From a bacterium UBP14_UBA6098 (GTDB taxonomy: Bacteria > UBP14 > UBA6098), in NCBI GenBank assembly GCA_002428525.1, contig DIWU01000032.1, positions 16,264-80,263 on the forward strand: a stretch of DNA of 64,000 bases, read 5' to 3'. The notes under the pieces were generated by a model, which ran no database searches, was not told the DNA's origin, and saw only the letters and a list, made by a program, of their open reading frames with translations. Positions 17,485-24,818 of this stretch are shown here, piece by piece. The first letter of the stretch is position 1. Every line of letters starts with the position of its first letter. The translations under genes and the position numbers were made by a program.

Positions 17485-18480
17485 ATGATGAGAGATATAA
17501 ATATCGATAGAATACTATCGCTTCATACGAAAGCACCGCTAGTCGATCTTCACGCGGATACCTTCTCGATGTCGAAAGATTCGCCTCGTTTCGTCGAGGG
17601 ATCGTTCGAAACCAAGCTCGATCTCCCTCGGATGTTCGAGGTAGGGCTTTGGGCGGAGGCCTTCAGCCTCTTTGTATATCCTAAATGGGGTGACGAAATC
17701 CCCGAAAAATGGCGCGAAATAGCGCATAAACAACTTATCGGGATAGAAAGTGCAATAGCGAGTTCCGGCGGAAAGCTCCGTCTTGCGAGGAACTCGACCG
17801 AGCTTCTCGAAAACCGCAATAACGGGGCAGTTAGCGCGATAATAGAGGTAGAGGGTTTACATTCCCTTTGCGGCAACCTCGAAGATATTAACATGCTTTT
17901 CAATCGCGGAGTCCGTATTTTTACTCTTACTTGGAACAACTCAAACGATTGGGCGACCTCGTGTATGGATCCCTCGGCTAACTCCAAGGGGCTCACAGCT
18001 TTAGGAGAAGAGGCAGTGCGCAAAATCGACGCTCTCGGCGGACTGATCGATTTTTCTCATTCAGGTGAAAAAACATTCTGGGAAACAATGAGTATCATCA
18101 GGAAACCACCGATTTGCACCCATTCGTGTTGCATGTCCCTTCAAACCTCGCCGAGGAACCTCACCGACGAACAAATTTGCGCAATCATAGACAAACAAGG
18201 CATCATCGGTGTTAATTTCTATCCCGGATTTCTCTCCCCTAAGGACAAATCCGAGGTCACTTCGGCGGATATCGTCGATCATATCGAGCACATAGTTTCG
18301 CTCGGCGGTGAAGAAAATGTCGGCCTCGGCTCGGATTTCGACGGCGTCAGTTACCTGCCGACAGACATCTCCGACTGTCACGGGCTTGTCAATATCACTC
18401 GAGAAATGATCATTCGCGGCTTCGACGAAGAAACCTTGCTTAGGGTTTTAGGAGGAAATTTTCTTAGAGTATTTCAATAG
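17485..18480 (+). CDS. Membrane dipeptidase-family peptidase (M19)
   Basis: A 331-residue zinc peptidase of the renal dipeptidase family, which cleaves dipeptides including those with D-residues. Visible metal and active-site marks are DLHADT (His23, Asp25), IEVEGLHSL near residue 120 with the bridging Glu, LIDFSHSGEKTF near 187, PICTHSCC near 208, and GLGSDFDGV near 275. There is no signal peptide, so it acts in the cytoplasm. AAAGGAG lies just before the ATG pair. It stands between two AT-rich gaps and may be its own unit; recycling of wall or food peptides is a reasonable guess. Confidence 0.92.
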   Translation: MMRDINIDRILSLHTKAPLVDLHADTFSMSKDSPRFVEGSFETKLDLPRMFEVGLWAEAFSLFVYPKWGDEIPEKWREIAHKQLIGIESAIASSGGKLRLARNSTELLENRNNGAVSAIIEVEGLHSLCGNLEDINMLFNRGVRIFTLTWNNSNDWATSCMDPSANSKGLTALGEEAVRKIDALGGLIDFSHSGEKTFWETMSIIRKPPICTHSCCMSLQTSPRNLTDEQICAIIDKQGIIGVNFYPGFLSPKDKSEVTSADIVDHIEHIVSLGGEENVGLGSDFDGVSYLPTDISDCHGLVNITREMIIRGFDEETLLRVLGGNFLRVFQ

Positions 18481-18532
18481 AATATTTCGTAAATATTGAA
18501 GTGAGAAAAAAATCAGCAAAGTTAAAAATTGT

Positions 18533-18561
18533 TTGAAATTCTAAGCATTTATTTGTAAATT
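18533..18561 (+). promoter_or_regulatory. Sigma-70-type promoter of the mgtE leader
   Basis: TTGAAA (18533-18538) and TAAATT (18556-18561) are 17 bases apart. A start near 18568 would give a 5' leader of roughly 230 bases before mgtE, long enough for the small reading frame and hairpin that follow. A 7-base AT dyad (AATATTT-CGT-AAATATT, 18481-18497) lies just upstream. Confidence 0.45.
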
Positions 18562-18611
18562 ATGTCGAGCATCCTAAAACCAGTGGTGAATTAGGCCATG
18601 GAGAAATCGAA

Positions 18612-18731
18612 ATGAGCGCATCAAACAACGAAAATCGTAACTGCGTCGAACCGAATCTTAGCGATCGAGACGACCCCGGACCACGACGAAAGTTCCTCGC
18701 GGCCGCTCCCGCGAAAGCGCCTACGCTCTGA
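18612..18731 (+). CDS. Putative leader peptide upstream of mgtE (MgtL-like)
   Basis: A 39-residue reading frame starting at ATG 18612, with GGAG 8 bases upstream (18600-18603). Residues 13-29 read EPNLSDRDDPGPRRKFL: an acidic-proline run followed by RR and hydrophobic residues. This is much like the enterobacterial MgtL leader (EPDPTPLPRRR...), whose acidic-proline run destabilises translating ribosomes at low magnesium. The frame ends 64 bases before mgtE, a magnesium channel gene, so the context fits. A five-codon frame (ATG 18598) overlaps its start as ATGA. The peptide is too short for coding statistics; the link to magnesium is inference. Confidence 0.45.
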   Translation: MSASNNENRNCVEPNLSDRDDPGPRRKFLAAAPAKAPTL

Positions 18732-18748
18732 TCGAGCCTTCCCGCTTC

Positions 18749-18790
18749 GCCTCCGGCCGCAATGGAAATAGTCTGCGGCGGATAGGAGGC
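18749..18790 (+). promoter_or_regulatory. Hairpin that can cover the mgtE ribosome-binding site
   Basis: GCCTCC (18749-18754) can pair with GGAGGC (18785-18790), the Shine-Dalgarno of mgtE, and CCGC (18757-18760) with GCGG (18775-18778). A competing all-GC helix is possible between GCGGCCG (18699-18705), inside the leader frame, and CGGCCGC (18754-18760). Together these give a plausible two-state translational switch. The free energies have not been computed. Confidence 0.45.
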
Positions 18791-18795
18791 GAGAG

Positions 18796-20178
18796 ATGAA
18801 AAATACAAATCCCCTTCTCGTTCCGGAACTTCGCGAACTGCTCGCGACGAAGGACGGCAAAACAATCCGCGATCTCTGCGAGACAGGCCATCCGGCTAAT
18901 GTCGCGGATCTGATCTCCCCGCTCGAGCCTAAAGAGGTTTGGGCGATCCTCGAGTATTTGAACTCAGAGCTTCGAGCCGAGATTTTCCGGCATTTAGACG
19001 AGGATGTTCAAATCGAAATAATGGAGGATCTCCCCCGAAAGGAGGTTGCCCATATACTCGCCGAGATGCACCCCGACGACAGAGCCGACCTTTTCAAACA
19101 GCTTCCCGAAAGCCTTCAGGAATCGGTCCTTCCAGCCATGGCACAAGCCGAACGCGAGGATATTCGCAGGCTGATCTCCTTCCGTGAAGGAACCGCGGGG
19201 GCCGTGATGACCTCCGATTACGCCGCTCTTCCTCCGCAACTCACTGCCGCGCAAGCGATAGACAGGCTTCGAGAGGTCGCACCCGACAAAGAAACGATCT
19301 ACTATGCTTATGTAGTCGATGACGAGCGCAAATTGCTCGGTTATGTTTCCTTGAAAGACTTGATCATCGCGCGGAGGGATGCGAGAGTCGAGGCGATTAT
19401 GCAAACCGAAGCAGTTTACTGCCGTGTTGACGACGACCAAGAGGACGCCGCGAGGAAGATCCAAAAATACGACCTTTTGGCACTGCCGGTCCTCAACGGC
19501 GGCGACGCGCTCGTCGGCATCATCACTCATGACGACGCCCTCGATATCATCACTCAAGAGCATACCGAGGATATGGAGAAATTCATGGCGATCGCGGGGA
19601 GCCACGAGGATTCGGTTTATATTAAAACCTCGGCTTGGAGGCATTTCAAGAACCGCGCTCCGTGGGTCGTGCTCCTCGCTATCCTCGGACTTTTATCGGG
19701 GTTTATCGTGCAGTCGTTCGAGGGCCTTCTTTTTCAGTTTGCGATACTCCTCACATTCATGCCGATGCTCGCCGCTACCGGCGGTAACACCGGTAGCCAA
19801 GCCGCTTCCCTCGTTGTGCGAGCCCTCGCACTCCGCGAAATCCACCCGAGGGATATCCTCGGGATATTAACTAAGGAATTCCAAGTCTCACTGATGCTCG
19901 CTATATTGCTCGGTGTAATTGCCTTCGCCAGAGTGATGATCTTCGAAGGCAACGCCAATACCCCCGGAAACTCACTCCTAACAGTGGGTTTAGCGATATC
20001 TATCGCCCTCGGGCTTCAAGTTATAACCTCGACTCTCATCGGAGCGCTTCTTCCACTCGGAGCCGCAAAACTCAAACTCGACCCCGCGGTGGTTGCAAGC
20101 CCGGCACTTACAACCATCGTCGATATTACAGGCCTCCTCATCTTCTTCCTCACAGCGAAAACAATGCTCAGTATATAA
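18796..20178 (+). CDS. mgtE: Magnesium channel/transporter MgtE
   Basis: A 460-residue inner-membrane Mg2+ channel. The N-terminal superhelical domain spans about residues 20-130 (HPANVADLISPLEPKEVWAI, EMHPDDRADLFKQLPE). Two CBS domains follow (about 135-255), where Mg2+ binding closes the pore in known members. A plug helix and five membrane segments come last (about 285-460), with MPMLAATGGNTGSQA in the pore region and a conserved Asp in KLDPAVVASPALTTIVDI. Length is normal. GGAGG at 18785-18789 precedes the ATG by six bases but can be masked by a hairpin; a 39-residue leader frame lies upstream. No gene is coupled downstream. Confidence 0.95.
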   Translation: MKNTNPLLVPELRELLATKDGKTIRDLCETGHPANVADLISPLEPKEVWAILEYLNSELRAEIFRHLDEDVQIEIMEDLPRKEVAHILAEMHPDDRADLFKQLPESLQESVLPAMAQAEREDIRRLISFREGTAGAVMTSDYAALPPQLTAAQAIDRLREVAPDKETIYYAYVVDDERKLLGYVSLKDLIIARRDARVEAIMQTEAVYCRVDDDQEDAARKIQKYDLLALPVLNGGDALVGIITHDDALDIITQEHTEDMEKFMAIAGSHEDSVYIKTSAWRHFKNRAPWVVLLAILGLLSGFIVQSFEGLLFQFAILLTFMPMLAATGGNTGSQAASLVVRALALREIHPRDILGILTKEFQVSLMLAILLGVIAFARVMIFEGNANTPGNSLLTVGLAISIALGLQVITSTLIGALLPLGAAKLKLDPAVVASPALTTIVDITGLLIFFLTAKTMLSI

Positions 20179-20184
20179 ACTTCA

Positions 20185-20345
20185 GCCCCTTCGTTCAGGG
20201 GCGTCGGGATTTCGGCGGCCTCCGGAAAGCTCGCTTTCCTCTGGCCGTCGAAATCGCCGTCGAGCCGGAGCACGATCGCGCCCATAACTCCTCTATCGTC
20301 CCGGCCCGACGGCCCGCGCATGCGCGACCGACGCCCCGAAGCGCG
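20185..20345 (+). ncRNA. Structured non-coding stretch between mgtE and cmk
   Basis: The 336 bases between mgtE and the cmk start contain a GC-rich block with strong dyads. GCCCCT/AGGGGC (20185-20190 with 20197-20202) follows the mgtE stop and may act as a terminator without a T run. GATTTCGGCGGCC (20208-20220) pairs with GGCCGTCGAAATC (20243-20255) over 13 positions with one G-T. Inside that stem is a second perfect hairpin, GGAAAG-CTCG-CTTTCC (20224-20239). Further on is a GCGCATGCGC palindrome near 20319-20328. I matched nothing to RNase P, SRP, tmRNA or a known riboswitch. Strand is assigned from the neighbours only. Confidence 0.35.
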
Positions 20346-20439
20346 GAACATGATCTGTTCAAACCACTAATCTCTTGGGCGATGAACATTTGTGGAGGTC
20401 CGAAGCGGAATTTGAAAATCTATTATTAATAATAATGGC

Positions 20440-20467
20440 TTGACAATACCGTTTATCGACTTATATT
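20440..20467 (+). promoter_or_regulatory. Sigma-70-type promoter of cmk-rpsA
   Basis: TTGACA (20440-20445) and TATATT (20462-20467) are 16 bases apart, the best match to consensus in the window. Transcription would start near 20474, which rules out translation from the in-frame ATG at 20440 and supports the TTG at 20515 as the start of cmk. Confidence 0.6.
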
Positions 20468-20514
20468 TCACCGATTATTGTAAAATTTGGAGAGGACTCC
20501 AAAGGGGTATTGAT

Positions 20515-21189
20515 TTGTCTGGAAAGAAGATAAGAATTGCAATCGACGGACCTGCAGGTTCAGGGAAATCCACAATAGCGAGGCTTTTAGCCGAACGCCT
20601 TGGCTACACCTATCTCGACACGGGTGCGATGTATCGCGCCCTGACACTGATCGCGATCGAGGAGGGCATCGATCCCGCGGACGGCGAAGCGCTTGCCGAA
20701 AGGTTGCATTCGATGGAGATACGCCTTGAGCCGGGAAGAACGTTTATCGGCTACGACGATGTGTCCGAGGCGATTCGCACACCTCGGGTCGATGCATTGG
20801 TCTCGCAGGTTTGCGCTCATCCGGCGGTTCGGCGCGAGATGGTTCGGCGACAACGCGAAGGGGCGCAAATAAATTCTATTATCATGGAGGGCCGCGATAT
20901 AGGCACTGTAGTTCTCCCAGATGCGGAAATCAAGCTTTTTCTGACAGCGACTTCCCTTTCGAGGGCCAAACGCAGGGCAAAACAACTCGAGCAAGCCGGG
21001 ATCGATTTCGATTTAGAGGCGCTCGAAAGCGACATAATCCGCCGAGACAGGATGGACTCCACTCGCGCGGACAGCCCCCTTCGCAAGGCCGAGGACGCGA
21101 TCGAGATCGACAATACCGACGAAACACTAATCGAATCGGTAGATCATATCGAACGAATTGTCCGTAACTACTTGGAAGATAATAACTAA
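20515..21189 (+). CDS. cmk: Cytidylate kinase
   Basis: A 224-residue nucleoside monophosphate kinase that phosphorylates CMP and dCMP with ATP. The Walker A loop is IDGPAGSGKSTIARLL at residues 9-24. YLDTGAMYRALTL near 37 and IIMEGRDIGTVVLPDA near 125 are CMP-kinase signatures; RDRMDSTRADSPLRKAEDA near 178 is the arginine-rich lid. I choose TTG 20515 rather than ATG 20440: it has AAAGGGG 8 bases upstream, gives the usual length, and lies downstream of a good promoter. The cmk-rpsA order is widely conserved. Confidence 0.95.
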   Translation: MSGKKIRIAIDGPAGSGKSTIARLLAERLGYTYLDTGAMYRALTLIAIEEGIDPADGEALAERLHSMEIRLEPGRTFIGYDDVSEAIRTPRVDALVSQVCAHPAVRREMVRRQREGAQINSIIMEGRDIGTVVLPDAEIKLFLTATSLSRAKRRAKQLEQAGIDFDLEALESDIIRRDRMDSTRADSPLRKAEDAIEIDNTDETLIESVDHIERIVRNYLEDNN

Positions 21190-21211
21190 CCCATAATTAA
21201 GGAGAAACCCG

Positions 21212-23425
21212 ATGAACCAACAAGTCCCAGAGGAGTATTTCGAGGAGGCTCAATCGAGCCCGACTCCCGAATACCAACCGACCGATGAGGCCGGCGACGA
21301 GATCGCCGAAAAGGCCTCAACGGCCGAACCGGACCCCGTTCCGGAAGAAGAAACCTCTTTCGCCGGCCGCGAAGAGCTGGCCGATGAGTCAATCGCTACT
21401 AAAACAGCGGAAAAAACAAAGCCGGAAAAGGCCTTTACTCCTCAGCCTTCCAAACTCGTCCCCCTCTTCTCCGAGGGCGATGTTCCCGACGACGACGACC
21501 TCTCCGAGGACTACACCCCGGAAGAGCGCCTCGCTATGTTAGAGCGCATGGAAGAGACTATGACCACGCTCAAACAACACGAGGTCATCGAGGGTAAAAT
21601 CCTTCGTTTTTCAGGCGAAGATGTCGTTGTCGATATCGGCTTCAAGTCCGAGGGTATTGTCCCGCGCGCAGAGTTCGAGGGCGAGATCAAGATAGGCGAA
21701 ACTATACTCGTTTTTGTCGAACAACTCGAAGACGAACACGGACAGGTTGTTATCTCCAAGCGCAAGGCCGATTTCGTCCGCGTTTGGAAGGAGATCCGCG
21801 AGGCCTATGAATCGGGCGAGCTCGTAAAGGGCATCATCCGCAAGCGCATCAAGGGCGGCATGGTAGTGGATATCATGGGCGTCGATGCCTTCCTCCCCGG
21901 AAGCCAGATCGCCCTTCGCCAAGTCCCCGACTTCGACGCGCTCATCAATCAAGAGATGGACTTCCGCGTTATCAAGCTCAATAAGATCCGTAGGAATATA
22001 GTCGTCAGCAGGCGTATCGTCCTCGAGGACGAGCGTTGCAACAAGCGCCAAGACCTGCTCTCGGAGATCGAGGAGGAACAGGTTCGCCTCGGTATCGTCA
22101 AGAACATCACCGACTTCGGCGTGTTCATCGACCTCGGCGGCCTCGACGGCCTTCTGCACATCACCGATATGTCTTGGTCGAGGATCAAACACCCCTCCGA
22201 GATGGTCAAGATCGGCGACGAGATCAATGTCAAGATATTGAAATACGACAAAAAGAAGGAAAGAATCAGCCTCGGACTCAAACAGCTCACGCCTTCGCCT
22301 TGGGAGGCCGTCGAGGAGAAATACCCCGAAGGCGCCCGTATTCGCGGCAAGGTCGTCAATATCACCAAGTATGGTGCGTTTGTCGAGCTTGAAGAGGGCA
22401 TCGAGGGGCTGGTTCATATCTCCGAGATGTCTTGGACGAAGCATATCAACCACCCCTCCGAGGTCATCGCCCTCGGCGACGAGATCGATGTCATCGTCCT
22501 TTCGGTCGATAAGGAAAACCAGAAGATCTCCCTCGGCGTCAAACAACTTCAGCCCGATCCGTGGACGATGCTTGCGGCCAAGTATCCCCCCGGAACGAGA
22601 ATCACCGGCGTCGTCCGCAACCTCACAAGCTTCGGCGCATTCGTCGAGGTCGAGGAGGGGATCGACGGTTTGGTTCACATCTCCGATATGTCTTGGACGA
22701 AGCGCATTATGCACCCCTCCGAGATCATGAAGAAGGGCGACGAGAAGGAACTCACCGTCCTGAATATCGACCCGGAGAACAGGCGCGTCAGCCTCGGCCT
22801 CAAACAGCTCGAGAAAGACCCATGGCCGGAGCTTTCCGGCAAATACTCGGTCGGGCGCGAGACAGAGGGCAGAATCCTCCGTATGAACGACCGCGGCGTC
22901 ACAGTCAAGCTCCCCGACGATGTCGAGGGCTTCGTTCCGGTGACCCAGCTCGGAAAAGAGGTCAACAGGCCGCAGGACGCCTTTGCGGACGGCGATCTTC
23001 TTCCTCTCAAGGTGCTCGAGTTCGACAAAAACGAGCGCCGAATCGTCCTCAGCGTGAACGCCTTCTTCGATACCAAAGAGCAATCCGATCTCGAACGCTA
23101 CCTCGGCGCGCATCCCACCAAGACAGCGGCCTTTGGCGACGCACTCGGCGAGGCGCTCAATATCGAGAACGAGCCTGAGGCTCAGGACTTCGGGTCGGCC
23201 GAAGAGCCGGTAGCTTTTGAAGAGGCTCCGGTCGAGGCTCCTGTCGAAGAGCCTGTTGAGGAGACTCTTGAGGAGACTATCGAGGAAACGGTCGAAGAAC
23301 CGGTTGTCCTCGAGGAGGCTCCAGTCGAAGCCCCTATCGAAGAACCGGCCGAAGAACCGGCTGTTTCCGAGGAGGCTCCGATCGAGGAAATCGCAGAGAC
23401 CACTGACGAAACTGAAAAAAAATAA
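21212..23425 (+). CDS. rpsA: 30S ribosomal protein S1 with long acidic extensions
   Basis: A 737-residue S1 protein, longer than the usual 550-600. Six S1 (OB-fold) domains run from about residue 125 to 630, for example VRLGIVKNITDFGVFIDLGG in domain 3, GIEGLVHISEMSWTK in 4 and GIDGLVHISDMSWTK in 5. S1 helps the 30S subunit unfold and bind mRNA leaders, which matters here because several genes lack a good Shine-Dalgarno. The first 110 residues are acidic and low in complexity. The last 90 or so form an imperfect EEAPVEAPVEEP-type repeat ending in a lysine pair. AAGGAG precedes the ATG. It follows cmk by 22 bases. Confidence 0.95.
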   Translation: MNQQVPEEYFEEAQSSPTPEYQPTDEAGDEIAEKASTAEPDPVPEEETSFAGREELADESIATKTAEKTKPEKAFTPQPSKLVPLFSEGDVPDDDDLSEDYTPEERLAMLERMEETMTTLKQHEVIEGKILRFSGEDVVVDIGFKSEGIVPRAEFEGEIKIGETILVFVEQLEDEHGQVVISKRKADFVRVWKEIREAYESGELVKGIIRKRIKGGMVVDIMGVDAFLPGSQIALRQVPDFDALINQEMDFRVIKLNKIRRNIVVSRRIVLEDERCNKRQDLLSEIEEEQVRLGIVKNITDFGVFIDLGGLDGLLHITDMSWSRIKHPSEMVKIGDEINVKILKYDKKKERISLGLKQLTPSPWEAVEEKYPEGARIRGKVVNITKYGAFVELEEGIEGLVHISEMSWTKHINHPSEVIALGDEIDVIVLSVDKENQKISLGVKQLQPDPWTMLAAKYPPGTRITGVVRNLTSFGAFVEVEEGIDGLVHISDMSWTKRIMHPSEIMKKGDEKELTVLNIDPENRRVSLGLKQLEKDPWPELSGKYSVGRETEGRILRMNDRGVTVKLPDDVEGFVPVTQLGKEVNRPQDAFADGDLLPLKVLEFDKNERRIVLSVNAFFDTKEQSDLERYLGAHPTKTAAFGDALGEALNIENEPEAQDFGSAEEPVAFEEAPVEAPVEEPVEETLEETIEETVEEPVVLEEAPVEAPIEEPAEEPAVSEEAPIEEIAETTDETEKK

Positions 23426-23432
23426 TCTATCG

Positions 23433-24785
23433 ATGTTTCGCATCATCGACAAAAACAGCGTGATCGGCTATTGGGCGGCTCTCCGCCCGATAGCCGTCGC
23501 CGTTTTGACCCTATTTGCCCCGCTGAACGCCGCGCCAGTTGTTCGCTTCGGCGTTGAAGCCAACCTCGCCAATCAAAACTATTCCGAGATTACAAGCTCT
23601 GAGATGAACTCGGGGGCCTTTCTCGAGTTTTCGAGAAGCGTCGATTGCCCGATGAGATTATCCGGCGGCGTCAGAGCTGTCTCGATAACCTCGGACGACT
23701 TAGGTTATCTTCTTGTGGGGCCGGAGGTTAACGCATTTTACTATCTTCCCCTCGCGAGAAGGATAAGCCTATCCGGCGGCCTCGGCGCTGGATATCTTAT
23801 CTCGAATGCAGACGAGATCGAGAGCGGAGCTTATTGTCGCGTCGCGGTTGGCGCGAAAATTAACCCCTTGCCCGTTATAGATTTACGGTTATCACTATCC
23901 GCGATTCCATTTAAATCGCCCAACGAAACAGCATTCTCGAACTACGGTTTCGGCCTCGGGATTTCCTATATGTTCGGCTTTAAGGACAGAGACCGCGACT
24001 GGGTTTCAAACGATCTTGACATATGCCCGAATACACCTCGCGGCGCTAAGGTTGACGAGATGGGTTGCGCCTTCGACAACGACGGCGACGGCGTTTTCGA
24101 CGGTCTGGACAAATGCCCGAACACCGCTTCGGGATGTATCGTTGACGAGGATGGTTGCCCGGTGGACTCCGATGACGACGGAGTTTGCGACGGTGTAGAT
24201 AAATGCTCAGAAACTCCGGGCCATATTGAGGTCGATTCGACCGGTTGCCCCAAGGACTCCGATGGCGACGGCGTGCCGGATTACATGGATAAATGCCCGG
24301 GCACTCCTCGAAAAGCGATAGTTGACGAGTTCGGTTGCCCCAAAGACTCCGACGAGGACGGCGTGCCCGACGGCCTCGACCAATGCCCGCAAACACCGAG
24401 CGGATTTATCGTAAATTCGGTCGGTTGTCCCTTTGTCTCCCCCGTCGAATATGAGGAGATCCGCGACGCCTACGATATCAGTCTGAGCCTCAAGGCCGCC
24501 GCGATGCAGAAACTGGAAAACATCGCCGAACGGCTCAGGGCCTACCCATTCCGCATCGTGGAAATCGGCGTTTATACAGACAGCGAGGGCAGTGTCACCT
24601 ATAATATCAACCGCGGAATGCGTGTCGCGGAAAAGGTTAGAGATGTGTTGGTCGCGCGTGGCGTCACGGCCGACCAGCTTAAGCTCAAGGGCTACGGCGA
24701 GGCCGATCCCGTGGCGCCGAACTCCACCTCGGAGGGCCTTCTTCAGAATAGAAGAATTGTGTTCAAATATATAAACGATAAGTAA
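23433..24785 (+). CDS. OmpA-family protein with five thrombospondin type 3 repeats
   Basis: A 450-residue exported protein; the ATG at 23433 lies 8 bases after the rpsA stop. An N-terminal signal-like hydrophobic stretch ends near LNAAP. Residues about 35-185 look like an outer-membrane beta-barrel. Five calcium-binding TSP3-type repeats follow (pattern D-x-D-x-DG-(I/V)-x-D-x-x-D-x-C-P-x-TP). An OmpA C-terminal peptidoglycan-binding domain ends the protein, with LKLKGYGEADPVAPN and NRRIVFKY. In place of the usual EGHTD it has VYTD, so wall binding may be weakened. A paralogue follows directly. Confidence 0.8.
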   Translation: MFRIIDKNSVIGYWAALRPIAVAVLTLFAPLNAAPVVRFGVEANLANQNYSEITSSEMNSGAFLEFSRSVDCPMRLSGGVRAVSITSDDLGYLLVGPEVNAFYYLPLARRISLSGGLGAGYLISNADEIESGAYCRVAVGAKINPLPVIDLRLSLSAIPFKSPNETAFSNYGFGLGISYMFGFKDRDRDWVSNDLDICPNTPRGAKVDEMGCAFDNDGDGVFDGLDKCPNTASGCIVDEDGCPVDSDDDGVCDGVDKCSETPGHIEVDSTGCPKDSDGDGVPDYMDKCPGTPRKAIVDEFGCPKDSDEDGVPDGLDQCPQTPSGFIVNSVGCPFVSPVEYEEIRDAYDISLSLKAAAMQKLENIAERLRAYPFRIVEIGVYTDSEGSVTYNINRGMRVAEKVRDVLVARGVTADQLKLKGYGEADPVAPNSTSEGLLQNRRIVFKYINDK

Positions 24786-24818
24786 AAACAAAGCCATTTT
24801 GCCCCGACAGGAGGGAAA

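Noticed and set aside
18560..18795. M-box (ykoK) magnesium riboswitch before mgtE
   Set aside because: I could not find the conserved M-box core segments in this leader; the small frame and SD hairpin explain it better.
20185..20345. RNase P or SRP RNA
   Set aside because: None of the conserved core sequences of either RNA is present on either strand.
20440..20514. cmk starting at ATG 20440
   Set aside because: That ATG overlaps the -35 box of a strong promoter; TTG 20515 has a ribosome-binding site and gives the normal length.
21611..23452. Long minus-strand reading frame opposite rpsA
   Set aside because: It is a codon-bias shadow of rpsA with no recognisable domain; the plus strand encodes a complete S1 protein.
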